Shown here: one piece after another, positions 49,264 to 61,979 of the stretch
Numbering within the stretch: the stretch's first letter is position 1
How the letters are laid out: each line of letters opens with the position of its first letter
Source of the DNA: Lantana camara
Lineage: Eukaryota > Streptophyta > Magnoliopsida > Lamiales > Verbenaceae
Length of the DNA: 64,000 bases
Direction of reading: 5' to 3'
NCBI GenBank assembly: GCA_037501455.1
Contig: CM074860.1
Location: 37,644,501-37,708,500, forward strand
The notes under the pieces: generated by a model
Database searches by the model: none
Seen by the model: only the letters and a program-made list of their open reading frames with translations
What the model was told of the DNA's origin: nothing
Made by a program: the position numbers and the translations under genes

Positions 49264-52200
49264 TCAAACGTAAAAATGCATTAGGTTTAGGGCATTCCAC
49301 GATCGAGGAATCGGACCTCCGTCGATCTCTTCCAAGTGATAGGACTTGTTCTTCCCAATTTTGCAAATACGGAAAGGGCCTTCCCAGTTGGGGTCTAGTT
49401 TTCCCACATGTCGGGTAACATCCCTTTTCAGGACCCAATCCCCCACTTTGAGTTCTCTGGCCAAGACTTTCTTGTTATAGCTACGAGCGACAGATGCTCG
49501 ATATTGTTGCATGCGTCGATAGGCTCTCTCTTTTTTCCTCGATCGTGTCAAGCGCGAAGGGCCTGTTCTCGTTATTTTGATCCAATTGATAATGTAATAT
49601 CCAAGCAGTCTGATATAGTACTTCAGTGGGGATCACCGGTTCTGATCCATAAACGAGCGAAAAGGGGGTTTCGCCTATGGCCATTCGAGGGGTCGTTTGA
49701 TAATTCCATCGAGCTCATCCGTCCATGCTCCTTTCTTGGCTTCGAGGCGAGTCTTCAAATTATGGATGATGATCCGATTGGTTACTTCCGTTTGACCATT
49801 CGCTTGTGGATGCCCAACCTAAGTGAAGCTTTGGCTAATTCCCATATTTGAACAGTATGCTTGAAGTTGCTCGCTTCTGAACTAAGGCTCGTTGTTGTAG
49901 ATGAGGACCTTTGGAACGCTAAAATAGCAGATGATGTTCCTCCATAAAAATTACATTATGACCCTGAAAGGGATATTTGGGACTGCCGCTGCCTCGACTT
50001 GGAGAAGTACTCGACACAAACGATCACAAAATGACACTTATGAGGGGCAAGGAAAAAGGTCCCATGAAGTCGATCCCCCACTGGTCGAAAGGCCAGGCTA
50101 CATCGATCGGGATCATTTCTGCCGGATGCTGATGGGAGAGGTTTACATGCCTTTGATAGTTGGGACATCTCTTTACAAAATTGATGGAATCCTTAACCAT
50201 AGTTGGCCAGTAGAACCTGCTTCGACCGATCTTTTTAGCCAAAGATTTGTCTCCGTGTATTTCTTCCAGCATATCTCTCACTTGGGATGGTCGGAGGCAT
50301 CTCTTGGCTGGGTCTGTGAACGATTCTTGAACAGTTTTCTGTCTGAATCGAGCACATAACTGGCCGCTCGTGCCTCTAGGAGGCATCTCTTCGCTCGATT
50401 TTCTGGAAAGACCTGGTTTCTCAAGAACAAGATGATTTCATCCAGCCAACAAGGCTCATCTGGGTCAATTGCCATGATTCCTTCGGGCCTAGGATCGATG
50501 ACTCGTGCGATAGTTGACAGGAAAGCGATGGTTCTATCCCTGGTTCCCCTTAACCCATTTACTACTTCGGAAAGGGTGTCTGCCCTCTCATTTTCTTCTT
50601 GAGGAACCTGCTCGAGTCTGAAATCTTTAAATTCTCTTACCAGGGATTCCTCTCTGGCCTCATACGTCCCAGCCACCTGACTAGCCACAAGTTGGGAGCC
50701 TGTTAGGGCTGTTAGTCCCTCGATCCCTTACTCGCGGGCGATTTTCATTCCAGCGATGAGCGCTTCACAGTCAGCTTCATTATTTGTAGCTGGGAAATTC
50801 AAACAGATGGTGAAATCAAGCTCATCTCCCTTGGCGTTCCTCAGGGACACCCCCACACCTCCCCTAGACGTGGTCGAGGAGCTATCAATAGACTAGATCT
50901 ATGGGGTCGAAACCTCCAGGGTCGATAGTCGGGCTCTCTTCTCGATTAAGAAATCCGCTAAGACCTGCGCTTGATAGGCGGTTCGAGGTTGGTAACTTAC
51001 ATCGTACTGTCCCAACTCGACCGCCCACTTCACAAGCCTTCCCAATGCATCTGGCTTCTCGAGCACCTACCTCAAAGGTTGGTTAGTTTAAACAGTTATA
51101 GAATGAGCTTGGAGTATGGCTTCAGTTTTCGGGTTGTGTGTACCAAAGCCAAAGCGAATTTCTCTATCTCCAAATATCGAGTTTCTACCCCGACATAGTA
51201 TACCGGCATGTGTTTTTTTGTCACGAATGGCAACCAAAACAGAGTTTATCACTTGATCAGATATGGCATTCCTCCATCCACTAAAAGTTCTTGATATTTC
51301 TCAGAATTTTGAAGAAAGGGAGGTTCCTTCCAGCGGCTCTCGTGATGAATCAATTGAGAAAAATGATCCTTCCAACCAAGCATTGTACCTGCGAATGGTT
51401 TGGGGTCGATACAACAAGGTGATGACTTTGATCATTTCAGGGTTAGCCTGTATGCCTCGATGACTCACCATATACCCCAAGAATTTTTCTTCCTCGACCC
51501 CAAAGGTTCACTTGCTCAGGTTGAGTTTCAATCGATACTCCCTGAGTAGGTCGAATGCCCGACCCAATTCCTCCAGTGGAGCTATTGGTAAGTGGCACCG
51601 ACATTTTTAAGTCCAAAAGCCATTACTTTAAAGCAGTAAATCCCTTTCACGGCTATGAAAGCTATCGTCTTTTCATCCTCTGGGGCCATAAAAATCTGAT
51701 AGTACCCATGGAAGGTATTCATCATCCTCATTAGCCCACACCCTGCCGTGGAGTGGACCAGCTTGTCAATTCTTGGTAGGGGATAGGGGTCCTTGGGGCA
51801 GGATCTGTTTAGATCTGTGAAGTCGTTGCACATTCTCCACTTGCCCCCAGTTTTAGCCACAAGAACGACGTTGCACAACCAATCCATGTACTTTTCAGGT
51901 GTGATATAACCTGCCTCGAGTAGCTTGTTGACCTCTTGCTCGATGATCACATTCCCGGCCACACTTTGATTTCTGAGCTTCTGTTTGATTGGTTTAAAGG
52001 TGGGGTCGACATTTAGATGGTGCATGATCAAGCTCGGATCGACCCCTTCCATATCGGAAGCACTCCATGCATATACGTCCGCATTCTTCTACAAGAATTG
52101 GATTAACATGCGGTGTTCAACCTCGTTGCCTTTGTGGGACACTCCCACATTGGTGGTTTTCTCCGGTTAGCCCGGAACCAACACGATTTGATGGGTTTCA

Positions 52201-52546
52201 TTAGTTTCTTCGATCTTCCCATCGAGTAGTTTTCTCCTTTCGGACACCAACGAGGTGGTCACTTTGTGCGATTTCTCGGGATCGAGAAGGTCTCGATCCA
52301 CCAGGTCTTCATCATCCAGGTTTGGTAAAGAGACTACGGGCAACACTTGCTTGTTTAGCAATATAACCTTTTCCATGAAAATCAAGTAACATGCCCAAGA
52401 CGTTGGGACGTCACATCTCAATTCCCCGATGCCTTCCGGGGTTGGTAATTTGATAAGTTGGTGGTAGGTCGAGATAATTTCCCTAAAATCGATCAGCCCT
52501 GGTTGCCCGAAAATGATGTTGTATACAGACGGTTGTCGACCACAAG
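49264..52546 (-). pseudogene. pol: Pol of Tat-type gypsy element, RT core deleted
   Basis: Minus strand, in order: protease C-terminal end (52546-52170, YNIIFGQPGL...), RT (52052-51582, VVLVAKTGGKWRMCNDFTDLNRSCPKD region), RNase H (about 50990-50560), integrase zinc finger (about 50386-50150, RFYWPTM and CPNYQRH) and integrase C-terminus (49551-49264, KVGDWVLKR). Between GATYQ (51582) and the next readable RT block (LEELGRAFDLLREY, about 51560) some 40 residues including the catalytic YxDD are missing. Further stops and frameshifts occur. It is non-functional. Confidence 0.85.
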
Positions 52547-53630
52547 TGTGACACCCTGATATTTAAAAAGGTAAGATAAGATAAATTAGGAAAAATATCA
52601 TATCATAACATGCATGCATATTGCTTGACATATTAATTGCGCAACTCATTTATTTGAATTACCATTTATTTTAGAAATATATTTTTCTTATTAAATTATA
52701 TTCCAAAAATATAAATAGAGTATCAGAAAGGATTTTATAAAAATTATTTGTATGTTAATCTTTATTATATATCTACACACACAATAATATATCTATATAT
52801 CTATATCTATATCTATATATACACGCAAAATAAGAAAGAACGTGCATGTTAGTAGTATTTTCGACTCAGTAGCTTCACGCATGTAATCATTCTATATTCT
52901 ATAATTCCATGCATGTAGTATTTAGTTACATTAACAATTACGAATACATTAACATTGCCATCAATTTTACCAACTTGGAAATTAAGTAACTTTTTCTCTA
53001 GAATTCATAACTAGCATAGCTTAGTCACCCTATTACTTTGTAGCTTAACTTAGTCACTACAGTCATTTTAATGACACGTACCTTTGCCTACATACCAACC
53101 AATCTTATGTTTCCTAGTTCAATTTTAGAATATTACAATTATCCGACCATCAGTCCTAGCTAATAAAATTAAATTATCAATTTGATATCTCATTCATCAT
53201 TAATATTTAAGGCTTAGTGCCTTTCATTTCATCACTTTAGAAAAATAAACTTCGGAACAGAAACCACGAGCTAACGAAGGAGATTTTGCCAAAACATTTC
53301 AAGTTTCATGATATTAGCTGAACTAAGTAGTACTATGTATTTAGTTACTTAAATTCATGACTCTAATAATGGTGATATAAATTTTGGCCTATTATTAGTA
53401 TTATTTTTTTTATAATCGAATTTGGTTAACTTTTTAGAAATTATTATACGATATGGCAATAAGCCTATAATCGTGATTTGCTTAACTATTTTAATTTTTA
53501 TAAGGAATTAAAGGTTCAATTTGTATATTATCCCCAGGAAATTAGTACGTCATATTTAATTGAGAAAATTGGTTGGAAATTGAATTTTATATCCCCAACA
53601 TGAATTTATGGAAAATAGATATATTGTTGG

Positions 53631-53670
<40 letters not shown>

Positions 53671-54185
53671 ATTACCTGACGAAAATTATATACTTTAATT
53701 AATGGTATGTTTTATTATATTTTGTTTATATTTATCACTAGGTTGTTATCAGGTGGGTATTAGGATTATATATTGAAATCTTTTGGGTCTTAATCCTGTC
53801 TGTCTTGTTGTCAGGTTAATTAGGAACGACAGCATACCATCTCCGTGAGGAAATTTTATCATTAAAACTGAAATACGTATATTTATATTATTATACCAGC
53901 TTTCGTAAGACCTTTATTTGATGATTTCGATTTTTATTCCGGTCATGCTATATTTATGTATATACATATTTGATTATTAGTTATTAGTTTTAAGACAAAC
54001 AATTTTGTTAGTAAAAAAATGATTTCTTATCTATAAGTACTACAACAAATCCTTCGTTTTGTTTGAATAGAATCTATTGTTCTTATTAACGAGCCATTCT
54101 GTTCTGTTACTGTTTGATTGCACTCGTGGGGATGCCCATGGGGTAGTTCTGGGCCACAGGGTTACTCTCAACATCAGACCGGCTG
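52547..54185 (+). mobile_element. AT-rich LTR-like sequence H, interrupted by G
   Basis: Starts TGTGACACCCTGATAT exactly where Tat pol homology ends, the form of a gypsy LTR 5' end in plus orientation. About 1.6 kb of AT-rich DNA follow with no ORF, a TATATC-rich run (about 52785-52830) and a pure (TA)n run at 53632-53665. Element G begins at 54186, so the other part should lie right of the window. The family is not recognised. Confidence 0.5.
53632..53665. repeat. (TA)n microsatellite
   Basis: About 17 uninterrupted TA units inside sequence H. Confidence 0.95.
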
Positions 54186-57100
54186 TGTAACGCCCCAACG
54201 AGGGCATCCACGCCTATCCCGCGCTACGGACCTAGCTTGTATATAGAATTGCTATCCATATACCCGCCGGGTTCGAAGCAAGCGGTGACAAACGGACATC
54301 CTAGCTAGGCGGCACTAGACTCACAAAGCGAGTAAACAGTCACAAGTATGCGGAAGCTTAAACATGAAGTAACCAATATTCATAAGAGCAACATATAAAT
54401 CCATCAATTAAATGACCATTTCGGTCCAGCACATAATGCTCAAAATACGGAATGTAAAATCATCCTAATGACCATCACGGTCCAAACTAGCATAATAAAA
54501 CATCATACATATTAAGTCCATAATCCCCAAAACAAAGCATAAGACATAAGTAACAAAGTATGCTACATGCATAACGAGTACAAACTAGACCACTTAAACA
54601 AGACTCTCAAAAGGCCCCGCCTAGCTTGACTCCAAAACGCGACCTGCGGACACGAAAGATAAAGGGAGTCAGCTCAAAGGAACCGGTGAGGAGAAGTTCA
54701 CAATATATATAGGGTATATAAGGTTCAATGCATGCTCAAAACAAAGGTGTTCATCATCCAACTCATTTTCGAAGTAAATGCAAGTTTTAGAAAATATGGA
54801 TCATAAACCACACATAACCGGCTCGGAGAGAACGAGCACTCCATCCGATCTTCCCAAACCAAGAAATCAACTCAAAACATCCATTACACCGTTGATGCCG
54901 AGGGTGTACATCCCCCGATCATCCATAACATAGAGAATTCGGTCCATGAAACCTAGCTCACTCCAAGAAAACTTCAACCCCGAACCTCCTCGGAGTCTTA
55001 GTAGTCTTGTCCACAAGTGGGAACTTTGGATAAGGACATCCGTCAGCCCTTCCCTTCCCGGAACATCTCTCACCTCCATCCCCGAGCTCAAATTCGATTT
55101 CCCCAAGCAAGCGTCCTTGCGAGGTACACCATAACCTCGCTACACAACTCACACATACATAATATTCAAATGAAAGTTCCGAAACCATTTTGGGTATCTA
55201 TCCCATATACCAAAACTTCAGTTTTACTTGTAAACCGTTTTCCATAAGCAAATATTCATAATACGAGCAAAGCTCACAAAACTTGGCTTATAAAGCCTAA
55301 ATATACGTTTTCAAAACGGGAGTTCAAAACCAACAAATATGAAAGGCTATAGGTGTCCACAGTTTTGAAAACATTTTACATATATATAACTCCTCACCTT
55401 TACCAAGAACTCGAAGGTCGACCGCGAGCAACGGACTACTCGGTCGGAGACGCACCACCTAACAAGACAAACGTACTAACAAAGGTGAGACTCGACCCAA
55501 ACCAAGTAAACGACGCACGACTTAAGTAACAAGTCACTTATGAGAGTTATGTATGCTTATGGAGTCATATCATGCACTTAATGAAATGTGAGGATTAATC
55601 ATGAGCATGTATAGCATGTCAAGGTCACACATAACGTAGGAAGTCATACAAGTTCAAGTAAATGTACAACTTAGCAAAATGTGACAACTTAAACTTGATC
55701 AAGGCAACAAGATCATAACAAGTGATATACAAGAAGTTCTACCACATATAATAAGGCCACAACTCATTAAAGGTATTATTGAAACAATAAAAGGACATAC
55801 AAGAGTCAAAACAAGCGAAACAAGTCAAGAAAACAAGGCTGGGGAAAATCCACCCCCATGGATTTTCCTTCACAAAAAATCCACCCTCGCGGATTGTCCA
55901 GAAGCTACTGCCTCAAATCCACCCCCATGGATTTTTTACACTGCAAAAATCCACCCTAGTGGATTCTGCCCAGAACTTAAAAAAAACGTGACAGCCACTA
56001 CGAATTCGACGGGAATGAGTTCTAAACACCCCAAAACATGAAATTAAGATTCCAAAACCTCAATTAAGCATCATAAAACATTTATACATCATATAAGAAC
56101 ATAATATAAGCATAAAATCCAAGAATTAAATTATTTAAGCAAGAATTACATATATGCATAAAAGCTTCATAGTTCAAGCATGCTCTTCAATGGTGAATCT
56201 CTAATCCTAGCATGAATTCAACTAAAATTGATTCCAAACCTCATAAAAACTCAATCATAATCATTCTACAACACCAAGATTGCAAGAAATCAAGTAAATC
56301 TTAGACATGCAAGAATTTCTTCAAATCTTCAAAAACTCAAAAATGGTGAAATCAAGAGAATAGATGGAATCCAACCTAAACATGTTTCTAGGGTCCAAAT
56401 AGCATACTTAGAACACGAATTCATCAAGAAAACCAGGATTAAACTCATAAAATTCAACCCTAGTGCATGCTTCTACCAAGAACTTCAAGCTCAAAGCATA
56501 ACCCAAGCATTTACACAAAACCTTACCTTAGGAGCTGAGAATCAAAGAGAATAGCTTGGTCTTGAGTCTTGGATCTCTAGCTTCAATCTCCAATCTTGTC
56601 TCTTGAAAATGGTTGAAGGTGTTCTTGAGAGAAGATGAATGGGTTGGAGAGAAAAGTGAGGGAGAGAAGGGTTTGAATCTTTCAAATAACGTGAAATGGG
56701 ATGTTGGGTGTTAAAATCTGATTTAGTTATTTGGGTCAGCTATTTGGGTCGCGAACCGGGTCAATTGGAGCGGGTTAGGAGTGAAATTGGGTCTCAAATT
56801 GGGCTAATTTCGGAATTGGGTTATAAGTCTTATAAAAAGGTTGACTTTTCGTAGAATGGCCATAACTTCTTCGTCCGAACTCCAAATCGAGCCATTCAAA
56901 AACCCACGAACTCGTAATCGAATTATCTACTCAATTACAACAAGTTCTATCCAGTTTCAGGCTTAGAAAATAAATTTACCTTTTGGTCCCTAAATTATGC
57001 TTTAATGTCCAAATAAGCACATTGTTTTGATTAAACACGAAGCATGCCATCGAAGCCAAATGGAAGCAATACGAGCACATAATTACCATATCAAATAGTC

Positions 57101-57244
57101 ACATAACTCATCTAAAGTATATATTTCACATAAGTTCAAGCATAACGGTCAATTAAGGTATATTATTCACATAATTCATGCAAAGAAAAGTAAATCGTTC
57201 ACTCTCGTAACAAGCTTACCTTGATCGAGAAACGGGGCGTCACA
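54186..57244 (-). repeat. 3' LTR of G (3.06 kb)
   Basis: In its own direction it starts TGTGACGCCCCG at 57244 and ends GGGGCGTTACA at 54186. It contains a GA/CT-rich patch (about 56680-56560), donor TAAG|GTAAGG (GT at 56526-56525), palindromes (55965-55845) and an acceptor-like GTGTCCGCAG near 54645. Small ORFs (54867-55247) recur in the other LTR because of duplication. Confidence 0.96.
55845..55965. repeat. Four palindromes in left LTR of G
   Basis: AATCCACCCCCATGGATT within 55845-55866, AATCCACCCTCGCGGATT (55878-55895), AAATCCACCCCCATGGATTT (55915-55934) and AATCCACCCTAGTGGATT (55948-55965). Two sub-types, with centres CCCCCAT and CCCTCGC/CCCTAGT, alternate. Confidence 0.92.
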
Positions 57245-57280
57245 ACCTCCCCTCCTTAAAGAAATCTGGTCCCCAGATTT
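57245..57280 (-). other. Hairpin and polypurine tract of G
   Basis: Minus strand: stem AAATCTGG / CCAGATTT with loop GGA (57280-57262), then purine tract TTTAAGGAGGGGAGGT (57260-57245) and the LTR. In the frame that reads the chromodomain, no stop occurs before TGA at 57178-57176, so pol would run through this region into the LTR. Confidence 0.9.
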
Positions 57281-60200
57281 ACCATCGAAAAACAACTCAG
57301 GATGATATCTCCGCATCTTCTCTTCCGTCTCCCACGTTGCTTCTTCGGACTTAAGACCAAAGTACCTTAACCAATGGAATTTGTCGATTCCTCAACTCTT
57401 GAACCTTCCTATCCAAGATCTTTACCGGTTGTTGCTTAAATGTCAAATCTGATTCCAATTGTACCTCTTCAACCGGCATAGTTTCCATCTCATCCCGGAA
57501 ATACCTTCTCAATTGTGACACATGAAACACATTATGGATTCCCGTGAGATTCGGAGGCAAATCCAAGCGATAAGCAACTTCCCCGATACGTTCCACAATC
57601 TCAAACGGACCAATGAATCTCGGATTCAACTTACCACCCTTTCCAATACGTGAGAAACCCTTTCTCGGTGTTGCCTTCAAGAAAACTCGGTCACCCACTT
57701 CAAATTTCAAATCTTTCCTTCTCCGGTCGGCATAACTCTTTTGCCGATCTTGTGCCGCTTTCATGTGTTGCTTAATCTTTTCCACTTTCTCAATTGCTCC
57801 CTTAATCAAATCGGGCTCGGTTCCTCTTTCCAAACCGTTTTCCTCTGTCCATCTCCATTCCTCAAGATCCCAATAAAGAGGAGACCTACACTTACGGCCA
57901 TACAAAGCTTCGTACGGTGCCATCTTGATCGAAGATTGGTAACTATTATTGTAGGCGAATTCGATCAAAGTCAATTCCTTATCCCACTCATTCGAAAAGT
58001 CCAATATACAAGCCCTTAATAAATCCTCAAGAAACTTAATCACCCGTTCGGATTGTCCATCGGTTTACGGATGAAATGCGGTACTAAAACACAACTTCGT
58101 ACCCCTAATCTGTTAAGAACCTTCCACAACTTAGAAGTGAAACGAGGATCTCTATCCGAAATGATGCTAGCGGGAATCCCATGTAATCTCACAATTTCTT
58201 GGTGATACAACTCCGCTAATTTCTCCACTTTATCGGTTGATCGAATCGGTAGAAAGTGTGCAGATTTGGTGAGGCGATCTACGACAACCCAAATTCCATC
58301 GAACCCCTTTCGAACCCTTGGAAGCCCGGTCACGAAATCCATGGTGACTTGTTCCCATTTCCACTCGGGAATCGGTATCGGTTGCAACTTTCCCGCCGGT
58401 AATTGATGTTCGGCTTTAACTTGTTGACAAACTCGACATCTCTTAACGAAATTAGCCACATCTCGTTTCATTCCATGCCACCAAAAGTACTTCTTAAGAT
58501 CCCGGTACATCTTGTTGCCACCCGGATGCATCGTATAGACGGTCCTATGTGCTTCTTCAAGCACTAACCTTTGCAATCCATCCGGTATACATACTCGGCC
58601 TTTGTACCTAAAGATCCCCAAATCATCAAATCCAAACTTAGACCTCGGATTAGCCTTTGCTCGAATCACTTGTCTTTGAATCCACTCATCCCTTGATTGA
58701 GCATCTAGGATCCTTTGCCTCAAATCCGGCCTTATAGTGATGTTAGCCAACCTCGATTACGAAATAAGGATCTCGGTTTCACCCTTACCGGAATTAACCT
58801 CAAGATTAGCAATCTTCGCTTTCCGACTCAATGCATTCGCAACTACATTCGCCTTCCCCGGATGATATTGTATGACACAATCGTAGTCTTCCAAGAATTC
58901 TATCCATCGTCGTTGTCTCATGTTCAATTCCTTCTGTGTGAACAAGTAACGGAGACTCTTGTGATCGGTAAACACCTCAAACTTAATTCCATAAAGATAG
59001 TATCGCCATTTTGCTAAGGCAAATATCACCGCGGCCAACTCAAGATCGTGTGTTGGGTAATTCTGCTCGTGCTCCTTCAATTTCCTCGAAGCATAAGCAA
59101 TCACCCGACCATTTTGCATAAGCACGCATCCCAGCCCTTCCTTGGATGCATCGGTGTAAACTGAAAACCCATCCGAACCTTCCGGTAGAGTTAACACCGG
59201 AGCCGTTGTCAATTTCTCCTTAAGCACACGGAAGCTCTCTTCACAAGTTTCATCCCATATAAACTTTGTTTCCTTCTTAGTTAATCGTGTGAGAGGTGCG
59301 GCAATCTTAGAAAAATCCTTGACGAATCGGCGGTAATAACTTGCTAAGCCAAGAAAACTCCTTACTTCCGACACATTCTTCGGTTGCTCCCAAAGAGAAA
59401 CTGTTTCTATCTTAGAAGGGTCTACTGAAATCCCATCACCGGAAATAATGTGTCCCAAAAATGATACCCGATCAATCCAGAAATCACATTTGCTAAACTT
59501 AGCATATAACTTGTGTTCACGTAGCTTCTCAAGTACCAAACGAAGATGTAGAGCGTGTTCCTCAACCGACTTAGAGAAAACTAAGATGTCATCAATGAAA
59601 ATAACAACGAACTTGTCCAAGAACTCCTTAAAAACACGGTGCATTAAATCCAAAAAAGCTGCGGGTGCGTTGGTTAGTCCAAAGGGCATCACAACGAACT
59701 CATAGTGTCCGTATCTCGTGTTAAAGCCCGTCTTCGGTATATCCGACTCCTTAATCTTTAACTGATAGTAACCTTGTCGGAGATCGAGCTTCGAATATAC
59801 CTTCGAACCTTGCAACAAATCGAACAACTCTTCGATGTGCGGGAGGGGATACTTATTCTTCACCGTCATCCTATTCATCTCCCGATAGTCTATGCACATA
59901 CGGAGTGTCCCATCTTTCTTCTTCACGAACAACACCGGAGCACCCCAAGGCGAAGTACTCGGCCGTATAAACCCACACGCCAATAACTCATCAAGTTGAG
60001 TTTTAAGTTCCTTGAGTTCGGCGGGAGCCATCCTATACGGCGTCTTCGAGAACGGCTCGGCCTCTTGGAATAGATCAATAACAAATTCGATCTCTCTTTC
60101 CGGTGGCAAAGTCCCCAAACATTCCGGAAAGACATCGGGGAACTCATTCGCCACATTAGTTTCTTCAATCTTAACTTGATCTTTAGGCCGGTTCAACACA

Positions 60201-61732
60201 TAAGCCACATACCCGGTAGCTCCATCACGAATGAGCTTCTTAGCTTCCATCAAGCAAATAAACGGACTCCCACGAACACTCGAACCCGTAATCACACCGG
60301 TACCCAACTCAACCTTCTTCCCAAAACAGTCCATCTTCGCCCGATGCGCATACAACCAATCCATACCGAGTATCACGTCGTACTTCTTCATCGGAATAGC
60401 AATCAAATTCGCCGGGTAAACGCGTCCCTCAATACTCACCGGACAATTACGGTACAAGCAATCAGTTCTAATCATACCACCCAAAGGAGAACGCACAATA
60501 TAAAGCATAGAATCATTCGCAAGAAATAAGTTCAACATAGCAGCCATAGAAGGTGTAACAAACGAATGAGATGCACCCGGATCATATAATGCATGTACGG
60601 GAATGTCATGTATGTGGAGTGTACCTTCCACCACGGCGGTAGGGTCGATCTCGATATCCTCTTGCTCCCCATCCAAGGCATAAGCACGAGCATGAGCCAC
60701 GGGCCTTGTTCCATCACCCGGTCCTTTAGTCTTTGGTTTGTCACAATTCTTCGCCAAGTGCTCGGTGCTACCACAATTGAAGCATTTACCTTGTTTCCAC
60801 CAACAATTTTCCCCGGAGTGTGTAGTACCCCCACAATGAACACACGGTTCCTTCTTCTTAGTAGTTGGAGGAGTTTGCTTCCCTTTTCCTTTGTTGTCCA
60901 TAAAACGACCCCTAGAAGATGGTTGTGGTGACTTAGAGAACGATTGTGGAGTCGTCCTCTTAAATCCCGAACCGGAACCGCTAACACCCTTCTTAGTTCC
61001 AAGCCTTTGTTCTTCCGCTTCCACTTTCAAAGCTAACCCGGTAGCATCGGCCCAATTATCAATGTGTACCGGAGCCAAAGATCTTGAAATCTCCCCATGA
61101 AGTCCTTTCACAAATTTCTCACACTTGCGGTCTTCCTCATCGGTAATATGAGGTGCATACGGAGACAATCGGTTGAACTCGGCCATGTACTCGGTCACGG
61201 ACATATTCCCTTGCTCCAAATTCATGAATTCCCTCTCACGGTGCTTCCTTGCTTGCTTCGGGATGTAATGTGCCCGAAACTCTCTAGAGAACATCTCCCA
61301 TGTAACATTATCTTCACCAACCCCAAGGCGGGATATAGTGCTACGCCACCAATTATAAGCCTCATCACGAAGAAGATCGATAGCACACAAAGCCTTCTCT
61401 ATCTCGGTGCAAGTGACAACCCGGAAAATCCTCTCAATGGTAGTGATCCAATACTCCGCTTTCAAATCATCTATAGTACCCGGAAATATAGGTGGACGGC
61501 GCCTACTAAATCTGTCATAAACACTCTCAACCGGAACCGGTGGTGGAGGAGGTGCCGGAGGAGGTGCTTGTACGGCTTGTTGTGCATTCACGGCTTGCAC
61601 AAACTGAGTCATAAGAGCCATAAGATCCGCTGCGTTAGGTAAAGGCGGAGGTGGTGGTGGATTCGGATTATTCCCCGGAGGATCTTGCTCATTTCCACGA
61701 GCCGGAGAACGGTCACGACGACGTGGAGGCAT
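57281..61732 (-). pseudogene. gag-pol: Gag-pol polyprotein of gypsy G, disabled integrase
   Basis: The start is ATG 61732 ([10 protein letters not shown]), one base after an AG acceptor; the open frame extends upstream but the Arg/Pro-rich start is typical. It is open to TAA 58759-58757 (991 codons): gag domain, two CCHC knuckles ([28 protein letters not shown]), protease DPGASHS, RT with FIDDILVF, and RNase H up to ALSRKA. After the stop the same frame continues through the integrase HHCC finger and first catalytic part (58750-58105). Then come a frameshift at about 58101-58108, a TAA at 58067-58065 (Gln codon in D), the rest of the integrase (58063-57351), a second frameshift near 57350, and a chromodomain-like end (EEATWETEEKMRRYHPELF, to about 57284). 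Confidence 0.94.
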
Positions 61733-61955
61733 CCTACACAATTCAATCATGTATGCATGTTGGTTAGTTATATGCTCATGTCACGTAATATCAAGTAAGA
61801 AATGCAATTACAAAAAGTAAAAGCAAGAATTAACGAGATATAAGTAGCATTTAGTCACATATAAAGCGAAAGAAATAAACATGATAGCACATTGTCCCTA
61901 TACCGTACACTCTCGACGACTCGAGACGACTCAAGAGCCCGGTTTTAAACCTTCG

Positions 61956-61967
61956 GCTCTGATACCA
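61956..61967 (-). other. Primer-binding site of G
   Basis: The plus strand GCTCTGATACCA is the reverse complement of TGGTATCAGAGC; it lies 12 bases inside the 5' LTR edge (61980). Confidence 0.95.
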
Positions 61968-61979
61968 ACCAAATAGGGG

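Larger units (their letters stand above)
45993..52546 (-). mobile_element. Ogre/Tat-type gypsy remnant with antisense ORF
   Basis: Pol on the minus strand (52546-49264) and an ORF on the plus strand (46194-48799) converge on a 460-bp gap. This order, pol then an antisense extra gene before the 3' LTR, is known from some Tat-lineage elements (Grande in maize). No LTR is visible: LTR F truncates it on the left and another LTR-like sequence on the right. Confidence 0.8.

Noticed and set aside
54867..55247. Short ORFs conserved between 54.9 kb and 62.7 kb
   Set aside because: They are the same LTR sequence twice, overlap on both strands, and change without respect to codon position. Duplication, not coding constraint, explains the match.
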